A stretch of DNA of 64,000 nucleotides. Origin: Rhodanobacter sp. C06 (lineage in GTDB: Bacteria; Pseudomonadota; Gammaproteobacteria; Xanthomonadales; Rhodanobacteraceae). The stretch covers positions 62,001-126,000 of the forward strand of contig NZ_MUNP01000077.1 in the NCBI RefSeq assembly GCF_002001105.1, in the 5' to 3' direction. Both the position numbers and the translations under genes were made by a program. Below are positions 42,143 through 51,261 of the stretch, piece by piece; position 1 is the first letter of the stretch; the number at the start of each line of letters is the position of its first letter. The notes beneath the pieces are model-generated. The model saw only the letters and a list, made by a program, of their open reading frames with translations, ran no database searches and was not told where the DNA came from.

Positions 42143-43450
42143 ATGTTCGGCTATTACCTCGACCTGGCCCTGCGCAGCCTGAAGCGCAACAAGGTGCTCA
42201 CCACCCTGATGGTGCTCGCGCTGGCATTGGGCATTGGGGCCACGATCACCACGCTGGCCGTGCTGCGACTGCTGTCGGGCGACCCGATTCCGCAGAAGAG
42301 CGCGCAGCTGTTCTATCCGCAGCTCGATCCCTACCCGGCGAACCAGCCGTTCTCGCGCAGCGGGAAGCGGGTGCCGTATCTGATGAGCTACATCGACGCG
42401 ATGAACCTGATCCACGCGCGCAAGGCGGAACGGCAGGCGGCGATGGCCATGTCGCAGGTCAAGCTGACCCCGCCATCGGGTGTCGGCAAGCCGTTCTATG
42501 CGCAGGGCGTGCTGACCACGACCGACTTCTTCCCGATGTTCGATGCGCCGTTCCAATACGGTTCGGGCTGGACCGCGGCGGACGACGAGGGCCGCGCGCA
42601 GGTCGCGGTGATCGCCGGCTCGCTCAACGACAAGCTGTTCGGCGGCGCGAACAGCGTGGGGCGCATGATCCGCATCGAGGATCACGACTTCCGCATCATC
42701 GGTGTGCTGCGCACGTGGGCGCCGCAGCCACGCTTCTACGCGGTGCATCTGGGCGGCCACAGCTACGGCGAGGGCGACGCGGTGTTCGTGCCGCTGCAGG
42801 GCGCACGCGCCGACGACCTGATGCCGAGCACGATGATGGGCTACGGGAAATCGATCGACGTCGAACATCTGGAAACGGCCCCGGCGATCTGGCTGGGTCT
42901 GTGGGTGCAGTTGCCGAATGCCGCCGATGTCGCGGCCTACAAGATGTTCCTCGGCAATTACGCGAAGGAGCAGGTGGCGCTGGGGCGGTACCAGCGTACC
43001 GACACGGCCTTGTCGGGCCTGATGGAATGGATGCGCAGCGAACACGTGGTGCCGGACGACGTGCGCCTGCAGGCCGGGCTGGCGTTCGGCTTCCTGCTGA
43101 TCTGCGTGGTGAACACGGTGGGCCTGCTGCTGGCCAAGTGCCTGCGCCGCTCACGCGAGATCGGCGTGCGCCGCGCGCTGGGCGCCTCGCGCGGCGCGAT
43201 CTTCACGCAGTTCATGGTCGAGGCCGCCATCGTGGGCGTGGCCGGCGGCGTGCTGGGGCTGGTCTTTGCCGAGCTGGGGCTGTGGGGCATCCGCCACCAG
43301 CCGGCGCAGTACGCCAGCCTCGCGCATCTGGACCTGTCGATGTTCCTGTTTACCTTCGTGGTGGCGCTGCTGGCCAGCCTGGTCGCCGGCCTGCTGCCTG
43401 CGTGGCGCGCCTGCGTGGTGGCGCCCGCTCCACAGTTGAAAGCTGTCTGA
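42143..43450 (+). CDS. FtsX/MacB-type ABC permease A5
   Basis: A subunit of pair 5, 435 residues. It has no periplasmic cysteine pair: the region that reads C...CVWLQFW in A4 and A6 reads MGYGKS...APAIWLGLW here. TM1 is LALALGIGATITTLAVLRLL. The coupling motif is SREIGVRRALGASRGAIF. A GTG lies immediately upstream of the chosen ATG; MF is the conserved start. Confidence 0.93.
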   Translation: MFGYYLDLALRSLKRNKVLTTLMVLALALGIGATITTLAVLRLLSGDPIPQKSAQLFYPQLDPYPANQPFSRSGKRVPYLMSYIDAMNLIHARKAERQAAMAMSQVKLTPPSGVGKPFYAQGVLTTTDFFPMFDAPFQYGSGWTAADDEGRAQVAVIAGSLNDKLFGGANSVGRMIRIEDHDFRIIGVLRTWAPQPRFYAVHLGGHSYGEGDAVFVPLQGARADDLMPSTMMGYGKSIDVEHLETAPAIWLGLWVQLPNAADVAAYKMFLGNYAKEQVALGRYQRTDTALSGLMEWMRSEHVVPDDVRLQAGLAFGFLLICVVNTVGLLLAKCLRRSREIGVRRALGASRGAIFTQFMVEAAIVGVAGGVLGLVFAELGLWGIRHQPAQYASLAHLDLSMFLFTFVVALLASLVAGLLPAWRACVVAPAPQLKAV

Positions 43451-43511
43451 TCCGCTTCCACCGCGCAAAAAAGCGGCCGTCCGCGACCGCACTTCCCAAA
43501 GGAACCGCACC

Positions 43512-44717
43512 ATGGAAATCCGCCCGATACTCGCCAGCCTGCGCAGGCACCGCATCCCGGCCGCGCTGATCGTGCTGGAGATCGCGCTGGCCTGCGCGGT
43601 GCTGTGCAATGCCGTGTTCATGATCGGCCAGCGCATGGCCGACATCCACTGGCCAAACGCGATCGACGAGCAAGGTATCTCGGTCATCACGGTGAACGGT
43701 ACCGACCCCGCCCTCGCTGCCAGTGATATCCCACGCAACCTGGCCGCCCTGCGCGGCATCGCTGGGGTCACGGCGGCAGCCGCGGCGACCAGCATGCCGC
43801 TGGACCAGAATCCTGCGCTGACCGGTTTCACCACCACGCCGGACGGGAAGACCACGGTGAACACCTCGGTGTATTTCCTCGGCAGCGGTGGCGAGCAGGC
43901 GCTGGGGCTGCACCTGCTGCAAGGGCGCTTCTTCAACGCCGACGAATACGCGGACAGCGGCCTGAAGAATTTCCAGTCCACCAGCCACGTCCTGCTGGTC
44001 ACGCAAAGCGACGCGCAACGCCTGTGGCCCGGCCAGGGTGCGCTGGGCAAGACGCTGTATGCCAATGGTGAAAGCTGGACGGTGGTGGGCGTGGTCGGCG
44101 ACGTGCTGGCGCAGGATCCCAAGTTCAGCGGTCCCGGTGGCCGGTATTCCAGCGTGTTCTATCCATCGCATCCGGACGAGATGATGGGCGACTACGTGCT
44201 GCGCAACGCACCACAGGATCGCGACCGCGTCGTGCGCGAAGCGGTGCAGGCACTGGGCCGGCTGGAGCCGGGTGCGGTGGTGGAGGGCAAGACCTACGCG
44301 CAGATGCGCACCGACTACTTCGCCGACACCAGCAGCATGGTGTGGATGCTGGTGCTGGTCTGCGTGGTGATGCTGGCGGTCACCGCTTTCGGCATCGTCG
44401 GCCTCACCAGCTTCTGGGTCGGCCAGCGGCGCCGGCAGATCGGCGTCCGCCGCGCGGTGGGCGCCACCCGTGGCCATATCCTGCAGTACTTCCAGACCGA
44501 GAATTTCCTGCTCAGCAGCATGGGTGTGGCGGTCGGTATGGTGCTGGCCTTCGGCATCAACCTGTACCTGATGAGCCATTACGCGACGAGCCGCATGCCC
44601 TGGTACTACCTGCCATGCGGCGCGATCGCGCTGTGGCTGATCGGTCAGCTCGCGGTACTCGGCCCCGCGCTGCGCGCGGCGGCGGTGCCCCCGGTAGTGG
44701 CGACGCGCAGCGTTTGA
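43512..44717 (+). CDS. FtsX/MacB-type ABC permease B5
   Basis: B subunit of pair 5, 401 residues, the shortest of the set. It starts 61 bp after A5, the widest gap within any pair; the gap holds a short GCGG-rich region with no gene. TM1 reads LEIALACAVLCNAVF. The periplasmic domain contains HWPNAIDEQGISVITVNGTD, resembling B3 (DESSLAVLTVNGFD). The ATG follows AAAGGAA. Confidence 0.93.
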   Translation: MEIRPILASLRRHRIPAALIVLEIALACAVLCNAVFMIGQRMADIHWPNAIDEQGISVITVNGTDPALAASDIPRNLAALRGIAGVTAAAAATSMPLDQNPALTGFTTTPDGKTTVNTSVYFLGSGGEQALGLHLLQGRFFNADEYADSGLKNFQSTSHVLLVTQSDAQRLWPGQGALGKTLYANGESWTVVGVVGDVLAQDPKFSGPGGRYSSVFYPSHPDEMMGDYVLRNAPQDRDRVVREAVQALGRLEPGAVVEGKTYAQMRTDYFADTSSMVWMLVLVCVVMLAVTAFGIVGLTSFWVGQRRRQIGVRRAVGATRGHILQYFQTENFLLSSMGVAVGMVLAFGINLYLMSHYATSRMPWYYLPCGAIALWLIGQLAVLGPALRAAAVPPVVATRSV

Positions 44718-44722
44718 GGTTT

Positions 44723-44748
44723 CCCCTCTCCCGCCTGCGGGAGAGGGG
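44723..44748. repeat. Single GC-rich hairpin between pairs 5 and 6
   Basis: A 12-bp perfect stem (CCCCTCTCCCGC) with a 2-nt loop. It is one half of the composite elements seen at the other boundaries. Confidence 0.85.
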
Positions 44749-44769
44749 GTCCAATCAAGGAGGCATGGA

Positions 44770-46080
44770 ATGTTCGGCTACTACCTCGACCTCGCTTTGC
44801 ACAGCCTCACGCGCAACAAGGTGCTGGGCGCGCTGATGGTGCTGGCGATCGCGGTGGGCATCGGCGCGTGCATGACCACCTTGACCGTTTTGCACGTGCT
44901 GTCGGGCGACCCGCTGCCGGGCAAGAGCGGCAAGTTGTACTACCCGCAGATCGACCCGCAGGACGCGCGCGGCATGATGCCCGGCACGCTGGCGCCGGAG
45001 CAGGTCACCTTGATCGACGGCATGAATCTGCTGCGGGCGAAGCGTGCCGACAGGCAGGCGTTGATGGCCGGTGGCGCGGTGCCGATCCAGCCGGGTTCAT
45101 CGTCACTCGATCCGTTCTACGTGGAGGCTCGCTACACCAGCGCGGATTTTTTCGCGATGTTCGACACGCCGTTCCTGTACGGCCGCGGCTGGACCGGTGC
45201 CGACGACGAGGCGCACGCGCGCGACGTGGTGATCACGCGCCAGCTCAACGACAAAGTGTTCGACGGTGCCGACAGCACGGGACGCAGCCTGCGCTTGGGC
45301 GGCATCACGTTCCGCGTCGTCGGCGTGCTCGACAGCTGGCGACCGAACCCGCATTTCTACGATCTCACCACCGGCTCGTACAACTACTACGAACAGGCAT
45401 TCCTGCCGCTGCAGACGGCGCTGGAACTGCATTTCGCCAAGAACGGCTCCAACGATTGCTGGGGCAACGGCACCGGTGGCGTGGAGGGCAATGCCTATCC
45501 CTCGGCGACCTGCGTGTGGCTGCAGTTCTGGGTGGAGCTGGACAGTGCGGCCAAGGCCGCGGCGTACCGGCAGTTCCTGGTCCACTACTCGGAAGAACAG
45601 AAGGCGCTGGGCCGCTTCCAGCGCGCACCGAACGTGCAGTTGCGCAACCTGATGCAGTGGCTGGACTACAACCGCGTCGTGCCGGGCGACGTGCGCCTGC
45701 AGGCGTGGCTGGCGTTCGGTTTCCTGCTGGTATGCCTGGTCAACACCGTCGGCCTGATGCTGGCGAAATTCCTGCGCCGTTCGGGCGAGCTGAGCGTGCG
45801 GCGCGCGCTGGGGGCGTCCAGGCGCGCGTTGTTCGCACAGTTGCTGACCGAATCCGGGGTGATCGGGATCGCCGGCGGGGCCGGCGGCCTCCTGCTGTCC
45901 CTGTTCGGCTTGTGGATGGTCCGGCACCGTGCGTCCGACTATGCCTCCCTGGCGCACCTTGATCCGGCCATGTTGCTGGTCACGTTCGCGCTGGCGATCG
46001 GCGCCAGCCTGCTGGCCGGAATACTGCCGGCGTGGCGCGCCTGCCACGTCGCGCCGGCGCTGCAACTCAAGAGCCATTGA
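44770..46080 (+). CDS. FtsX/MacB-type ABC permease A6
   Basis: A subunit of pair 6, 436 residues. Its periplasmic domain has DCWGNG and a second cysteine 18 residues later (TCVWLQFW). Tyr273 lies in the conserved HYSEEQ; the mirror copy has Asn there. The coupling motif reads GELSVRRALGASRRALF. It is followed after a single base by B6, the tightest non-overlapping junction in the cluster, which suggests coupled translation. Confidence 0.93.
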   Translation: MFGYYLDLALHSLTRNKVLGALMVLAIAVGIGACMTTLTVLHVLSGDPLPGKSGKLYYPQIDPQDARGMMPGTLAPEQVTLIDGMNLLRAKRADRQALMAGGAVPIQPGSSSLDPFYVEARYTSADFFAMFDTPFLYGRGWTGADDEAHARDVVITRQLNDKVFDGADSTGRSLRLGGITFRVVGVLDSWRPNPHFYDLTTGSYNYYEQAFLPLQTALELHFAKNGSNDCWGNGTGGVEGNAYPSATCVWLQFWVELDSAAKAAAYRQFLVHYSEEQKALGRFQRAPNVQLRNLMQWLDYNRVVPGDVRLQAWLAFGFLLVCLVNTVGLMLAKFLRRSGELSVRRALGASRRALFAQLLTESGVIGIAGGAGGLLLSLFGLWMVRHRASDYASLAHLDPAMLLVTFALAIGASLLAGILPAWRACHVAPALQLKSH

Positions 46081-46081
46081 C

Positions 46082-47314
46082 ATGGAACTGCGACCGATAC
46101 TTGCCACGCTGCGCCGGCACAAGGTCATCCTCTGGCTGCTGATGCTGGAGATCGCGTTGAGCTGCGCCATCATCTGCAACGGCGTGTTCCTGATCGTGCA
46201 GCGCCTGCAGCACATGGACATGCCCAGCGGCATCGCGGAACGCGAATTGGTACAGATCCAGCAGGCGCCGATCGAGCCGCCCGCCGATCGTTTCGCGCGG
46301 GCGCAGGAAGACCTCGCGACGCTGCGGCAGATTCCCGGCGTGCAGGCGGTCGCCATGAGCAACCAGGTTCCGTTCGGTGGCGCTTCGTCGAACGGCAACG
46401 TGATGCTCTCGCCGACGCAGCCGCACCCAACCTTGAATGCGGCTGAATATTTCGGCGAGAACCTGGTGCAAACCATGGGTTTGCAGCTGGTCGCGGGGCG
46501 CCCCTTGCGCCCCGACGAATACGTCAATGCGGATGTGGTGATCAAGGCCCTCGCCGACGGCAATGACAAGGGCTTCCCGATGCCGATGCTTGTCAGCCAG
46601 GCGCTGGCCACGCGTCTGTGGCCGCAGCAAAACCCGCTCGGCAAGTTGCTCTGGTTGGCGCCCACCGCGAGCTTCCGCGTGGTGGGTGTGGTGGCGACGC
46701 TGGCGCGCGCCAATGCCTACAACATCGCCACCGCGCAATACTCGATGATCATTCCGGTGCACATGGGTGCGGACAAGGACCAGAGCTACCTGTTGCGCAC
46801 CCGGCCCGCGGACCGGCAGCAAGTGATCGCCGCGGCGGTGGCGGCGCTGAAGCACGCCGACCCCACGCGCGTGATCACGCACATGCGCGCCTACGACGAG
46901 ATCCGCAGCGATTACTTCAAGGACGACCGCGCGATGGCGGGCATCCTGGTCAGCGTGATCGTGGCGCTGCTGCTGGTGACAGGGCTGGGCATCGTCGGGC
47001 TTGCCAGCTTCTGGGTATCGCAGCGCCGCAAGCAGATCGGCATCCGCCGCGCACTGGGTGCCACGCGCACCGACATCCTGCATTACTTCCAGACCGAGAA
47101 TTTCCTGATCGTCACGCTGGGCATCGTGATCGGGATGGTGCTGGCCTATGGGCTGAGCCTGTGGCTGATGTTGCACTACGAATTGCCGCACCTGCCGGGC
47201 ATCTACTTCCCGGTCGGCGCGCTGGCGCTGTGGGCCATCGGCCAGCTCGCCGTGCTCGGCCCCGCGCTGCGCGCGGCGGCGGTGCCGCCGGTGGTGGCGA
47301 CACGATCCGTGTGA
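46082..47314 (+). CDS. FtsX/MacB-type ABC permease B6
   Basis: B subunit of pair 6, 410 residues. The ATG lies one base after the A6 stop and has only a weak ribosome site, so it probably depends on ribosomes finishing A6. TM1 reads LEIALSCAIICNGVF. The loop after TM2 is QIGIRRALGATRTDILHYFQTENFL. Confidence 0.93.
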   Translation: MELRPILATLRRHKVILWLLMLEIALSCAIICNGVFLIVQRLQHMDMPSGIAERELVQIQQAPIEPPADRFARAQEDLATLRQIPGVQAVAMSNQVPFGGASSNGNVMLSPTQPHPTLNAAEYFGENLVQTMGLQLVAGRPLRPDEYVNADVVIKALADGNDKGFPMPMLVSQALATRLWPQQNPLGKLLWLAPTASFRVVGVVATLARANAYNIATAQYSMIIPVHMGADKDQSYLLRTRPADRQQVIAAAVAALKHADPTRVITHMRAYDEIRSDYFKDDRAMAGILVSVIVALLLVTGLGIVGLASFWVSQRRKQIGIRRALGATRTDILHYFQTENFLIVTLGIVIGMVLAYGLSLWLMLHYELPHLPGIYFPVGALALWAIGQLAVLGPALRAAAVPPVVATRSV

Positions 47315-47369
47315 TTTTCCAGGGTGCGCGGGAATCCGCCACCAATCGTTGGCCTTGATGGAGTGATGC

Positions 47370-48530
47370 ATGAAGAAGATTCGGCGGGCAATCGGCACCC
47401 TGCTGGCTGCGGCCGCGCTTGCGGCTGCAGGTGCCGCGAGCGCAACCCCGGCGGAGCAGGACGCCGCGCACTGGATGACACGTGCCCAGGTCACCGGGGT
47501 CATCGCCGCCAACCAGAAGATCGTCTCGCCGAACGGGATCGAGGAGCAGGTCAAGGTGCGCATCGGCGGCATCGACCAGTGGCTGACGATACGCGGCCGC
47601 GATCTGCGCAATCCGGTGCTGCTGGTGCTGCATGGCGGCCCGGCTTCGCCGGACATGCCGCAGGCCTGGACATTCGAGTCGCCGTGGCAGGACTACTTCA
47701 CCGTGGTCGAATGGGACCAACGCGGCGCTGGCAAGACCTATGCCGCCAATACCGAAGCGCAGATGGCGCCGGGATTGAGCATCGCGGGCATGACCGACGA
47801 TGCGGCGCAGGTCGTCGAGTACCTGCGCCAACGCTTCCATAAACGGAAGATCTTCGTGATGGGGCACTCCTGGGGCAGCGTGCTGGGCGTGGAACTGGCG
47901 CAGCGTCACCCGGACTGGTTCTACGCCTATGTCAGCGTGGGCCAGGTCGTGAACATGCGCCGGAACGAAGAGGACGGCTACGCCTTCGCCTTGCGCGAGG
48001 CCAAGGCGCACGGCAATGCCGCTGCCGTGCGCGAGCTGGATGCGATCGCGCCCTATCCGGGGCCGAAGGACATCACGCTCGACCAGATCGGCGTGCGCGA
48101 CAAGTGGGAGATGTACTACGGCGGCCTCGCCTGGGGGCGCCAGGATTACCAGTTCGCGGCGGATACCTGGGATCTGTCGCCCGATTACAGCGAAAGCGAC
48201 GTCCGCGCCATCGGCAAAGGCAGCGTGTTCTCGCTGAAACACCTGCTCAAGCCGTTGCTGTCGGTCGATTTCGATCACACCACCCGGTTCGGTTGCCCCG
48301 TGGTGATGTTTGTCGGCGCACACGACAACACCACGTCGCACACGTTGGCCGAACAGTGGTTCGACACACTGCAGGCGCCGTCCAAGCGGCTGGTGGTGTT
48401 CGCCGATTCGGCGCACATGATCATGCTGGAGCAGCCCGGCCGCTTCCTGGTTCACCTGGTGGACGACGTGCTGCCTTACGCGAAAACGACGGGTGATGCG
48501 GCGCCCGCCGAAGTGGAACGCGATCGCTGA
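47370..48530 (+). CDS. Secreted alpha/beta hydrolase, proline-iminopeptidase-like (S33 type)
   Basis: Predicted exported serine hydrolase of 386 residues. A signal peptide (MKKIRR, then an Ala-rich stretch, likely cleavage near ASA25) leads into an alpha/beta fold with the oxyanion motif HGGP (88-91), WDQRGAGKT (115-123), the nucleophile Ser167 in GHSWGS, Asp319 in GAHDN and His349 in SAHM. HGGP plus WDQRG is characteristic of S33 aminopeptidases, so peptide or amide cleavage is more likely than lipid hydrolysis. It is placed between pairs 6 and 7, 55 bp after B6 and 47 bp before A7, in the same direction. It is the only enzyme in the permease array. A role in trimming the transported molecule or clearing a toxic peptide in the periplasm is inference. 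Confidence 0.9.
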   Translation: MKKIRRAIGTLLAAAALAAAGAASATPAEQDAAHWMTRAQVTGVIAANQKIVSPNGIEEQVKVRIGGIDQWLTIRGRDLRNPVLLVLHGGPASPDMPQAWTFESPWQDYFTVVEWDQRGAGKTYAANTEAQMAPGLSIAGMTDDAAQVVEYLRQRFHKRKIFVMGHSWGSVLGVELAQRHPDWFYAYVSVGQVVNMRRNEEDGYAFALREAKAHGNAAAVRELDAIAPYPGPKDITLDQIGVRDKWEMYYGGLAWGRQDYQFAADTWDLSPDYSESDVRAIGKGSVFSLKHLLKPLLSVDFDHTTRFGCPVVMFVGAHDNTTSHTLAEQWFDTLQAPSKRLVVFADSAHMIMLEQPGRFLVHLVDDVLPYAKTTGDAAPAEVERDR

Positions 48531-48577
48531 ATTCGGCGTGCTGCCGGGAAGGACTTGAGTGCACCTATGGAGGAATC

Positions 48578-49888
48578 ATGTTCGGTTATTACCTGAATCT
48601 TGCACTGCACAGCCTCAAGCGCACGCCGATCCTCACCGGCCTGATGGTGCTGGCGATCGGGCTGGGCATCGGCGCATCGATGACCATGCTCACCGTGCTG
48701 CATGTGATGACCGACGATCCGATGCCGGGGCGCAGCGCGCAGCTGTACACGCCGCATCTCGATCCGTTGCCGTTGGACCACAAGCGGCGCGGCGACAGCC
48801 CCGACCCCACCGACGACATGACGTGGCCCGATGCGATGGCGCTGCTCAAGGCACATCGCGCCGTGCGGCAGGCGGCGATGTCGGGCGGTTCGCTGCTGTT
48901 GCGCCCGGCGCGCGCGGACCTGCGGCCGTTCTACGTGGCAGGTCGCTATGCGACGGCGGATTTCTTCGCGCTGTTCGGCGTGCCGTTCGAGCGCGGCAGC
49001 GGCTGGAGCGCGGCGGACGACGCGGCCAGCGCGCACGTGGTGGTGCTGTCCGAGATACTGGCGCGCAAGCTGTTCGGCACGGGCACTGCGGTCGGCCAGA
49101 CGGTGCACCTGGGCGAGCATGATTTCCGGGTGATCGGCGTCACTGCCGATTGGGCGCCGAAACCCTTGTTCTATGCCGATCAAACGGGCACCCAATACAG
49201 CGATGCCGATCTGTTCTTTCTACCGCTTTCGGTGGCGGTGGACGAGAAGTTTCAAGTCAATGGCAACCAGTCCGGCTGGGTCAAGGGCGACGATAATTCG
49301 CTGACCAGCGCGAACATGAGCTGGCTGCAGTTCTGGGTGCAACTGGACACGCCGGCGCAAGTGGCGGCGTACCGGCAATACCTGATCGACTACTCCGCGC
49401 AGCAGAAGGCGCTGGGCCGTTTCCAGCGTCCGCCCACCAACGCGAAGCTGTACAACCTGATGGGCTGGCTGGCGCACGAAAACCTGGTGCCCAACGACGT
49501 GGACCTGCAGCTGTGGCTGGCGCTGGGTTTCCTGTTCGTGTGCATGGTCAACATCGTGGCGCTGCTGCTGGCGAAGTTTTTGCGTCGCGGCGGCGAGATC
49601 AGCGTGCGTCGCGCGCTGGGTGCCAGACGACGCGACATCTTCGTGCAGCTTGGCATCGAGTCGGCGCTGATCGGCGTGGCTGGCGGGGTGCTGGGCGTGG
49701 CCATCGCGCAACTCGGCCTGTGGAGCATCCGCCAGCGCCCGGACGACTACGCCAAGCTGGCGCAGATGGACGTGTCGATGCTGCTCGGGACATTGGCGCT
49801 CGCGGTGCTCGCCAGCGTGCTGGCCGGCTTGCTGCCGGCATGGCGTGCTTGCCACGTGCCGCCCGCGCTGCAACTCAAAGGGGGTTGA
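48578..49888 (+). CDS. FtsX/MacB-type ABC permease A7
   Basis: A subunit of pair 7, 436 residues, MFGYYLNLALHSLKRTP. Together with A8 it forms a subgroup: TM1 IGLGIGASMTMLTVLHVMTDD, then PLPL, and a coupling motif GEISVRRALGARRRDIF. The two periplasmic cysteines of other A subunits are absent (QSGW...NMSWLQFW). Its partner B7 carries a cysteine pair instead. The ATG follows GGAGGA. Confidence 0.93.
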   Translation: MFGYYLNLALHSLKRTPILTGLMVLAIGLGIGASMTMLTVLHVMTDDPMPGRSAQLYTPHLDPLPLDHKRRGDSPDPTDDMTWPDAMALLKAHRAVRQAAMSGGSLLLRPARADLRPFYVAGRYATADFFALFGVPFERGSGWSAADDAASAHVVVLSEILARKLFGTGTAVGQTVHLGEHDFRVIGVTADWAPKPLFYADQTGTQYSDADLFFLPLSVAVDEKFQVNGNQSGWVKGDDNSLTSANMSWLQFWVQLDTPAQVAAYRQYLIDYSAQQKALGRFQRPPTNAKLYNLMGWLAHENLVPNDVDLQLWLALGFLFVCMVNIVALLLAKFLRRGGEISVRRALGARRRDIFVQLGIESALIGVAGGVLGVAIAQLGLWSIRQRPDDYAKLAQMDVSMLLGTLALAVLASVLAGLLPAWRACHVPPALQLKGG

Positions 49889-49891
49889 CCC

Positions 49892-51124
49892 ATGCAGATC
49901 CGACCGATCCTTTCCACCCTGCGCCACCACAAGCTCACCGCCATCCTGCTGACCCTGCAGGTGGCCTTCACCTGCGCCATCGTCTGCAACGTGGTGTTCA
50001 TGGTGGCCCAGCGCGTGCAACGCATCAGCGTGCCCACCGGCATCGCCGAGAACGAGCTGTCGGCGATCCACAGCCGTGGCATCGAAAAAGGCGAGAACGT
50101 GCAGGCGCGGCATGTGGCCGACCTGGCCGCCTTGCGCGCGATTCCCGGGGTGCGTTCCGCCGTGGCGGTCAGTTATTCGCTGCCGCTGAACCAGAGCGAA
50201 TCGTCCAGTGGCATGTGCCCCAGCAAGCAGGCGCTGGATCGGGCGATACAGCGCAATTCGATCGATGGCAGCGGTTGCGTGCAACCTGCCTTGTACGACG
50301 GTACGCCGGGTTTGATCGCCACGTTGGGCCTGCATCTTGCTGCGGGGCGTGATTTCCTGCCAGACGAGTACGTGAGCAAGGGCAAGCCCGCGGTCGCGAT
50401 CATTACGCGCGCATTGGCGCAGAAACTGTATCCGGGGCGCTCGGCGCTGGGGCAGAGCATGTACGACGGCGACAACTTCTTTCGTGTCGTCGGCATCGTG
50501 GACACGCTATTGCGGCCGGCCCTGAGCAAGCCGGGCGTCGACGGCGACAGCATGATCTGGCCGCAGCGTCCCGACGGCTCCAGCGTCACCTACGTGCTGC
50601 GCAGCGCGCCGCAGGATCGCCAGCGCGTGCTCAAGGCCGCCGAGGCCGCGCTGCTTCAGGCCAGCTCCAACCGCATCATCGACCCCAAGCAGATGCAGAC
50701 CTACACGCAGATTCGCAATGCCTACTTCCAGCGCGATACCACCATGATCGGCCTGCTGATCGCCTCCGTGCTGGGCCTGCTGTTCGTCACCGCGCTGGGC
50801 ATCGCCGGGCTGGCGAATTTCTGGGTGCAGCAGCGTACGCGCAGCATCGGCATCCGCCGCGCGATTGGAGCGACGCGCGGCGACATCCTGCGCTACTTCC
50901 AGACCGAGAACTTGCTGATCGTCACGGTGGGCATCGTGCTGGGCGTGCTGCTGGCCGTGCTGATGAATCTCCTGCTGATGACGCACTACGAACTGCCGCG
51001 CCTGCCGCTGTGGTACCTGCCAATCGGCGCAGCGGTGCTGTGGGCGTTGGGCCAGCTCTCGGTGCTGTCGCCCGCGCTGCGCGCCGCGCAGGTGCCGCCG
51101 GTGGTGGCGACGCGTTCGGTGTGA
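49892..51124 (+). CDS. FtsX/MacB-type ABC permease B7
   Basis: B subunit of pair 7, 410 residues, three bases after A7. TM1 reads LQVAFTCAIVCNVVF. The periplasmic domain contains two cysteines 20 residues apart (MCPSKQ...GSGCVQ). The C-terminal 130 residues are nearly identical to B8 (loop RSIGIRRAIGATRGDIL), while the periplasmic parts differ. Confidence 0.93.
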   Translation: MQIRPILSTLRHHKLTAILLTLQVAFTCAIVCNVVFMVAQRVQRISVPTGIAENELSAIHSRGIEKGENVQARHVADLAALRAIPGVRSAVAVSYSLPLNQSESSSGMCPSKQALDRAIQRNSIDGSGCVQPALYDGTPGLIATLGLHLAAGRDFLPDEYVSKGKPAVAIITRALAQKLYPGRSALGQSMYDGDNFFRVVGIVDTLLRPALSKPGVDGDSMIWPQRPDGSSVTYVLRSAPQDRQRVLKAAEAALLQASSNRIIDPKQMQTYTQIRNAYFQRDTTMIGLLIASVLGLLFVTALGIAGLANFWVQQRTRSIGIRRAIGATRGDILRYFQTENLLIVTVGIVLGVLLAVLMNLLLMTHYELPRLPLWYLPIGAAVLWALGQLSVLSPALRAAQVPPVVATRSV

Positions 51125-51130
51125 GCTTTT

Positions 51131-51239
51131 CCCTCCCCCGCTTGCGGGGGAGGGTGCCCAAAGGGCGGGAGAGGGCATGGGTCGGCAGCAACGCCAAAGC
51201 GCCCTCTCCCCAACCCCTCTCCCGCAAGCGGGAGAGGGG
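51131..51239. repeat. Composite palindromic element between pairs 7 and 8
   Basis: Hairpin CCCTCCCCCGCTTGCGG..., tail GGGCGGGAGAGGG, a core of about 26 bp, tail CCCTCTCCCC, hairpin CCCCTCTCCCGCAAGCGG.... The two hairpins face each other in inverted orientation. Confidence 0.88.
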
Positions 51240-51261
51240 AGTTCAATCAAGGAGGCATCGA

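Noticed and set aside
40492-43569. Open reading frame of 1025 codons on the plus strand (mirror at 14486-17563)
   Set aside because: It runs across A4, B4, A5 and a repeat in other frames. Its Arg/Ala/Gly-rich translation has no domain and no ribosome site. It is a shadow of high-GC genes.
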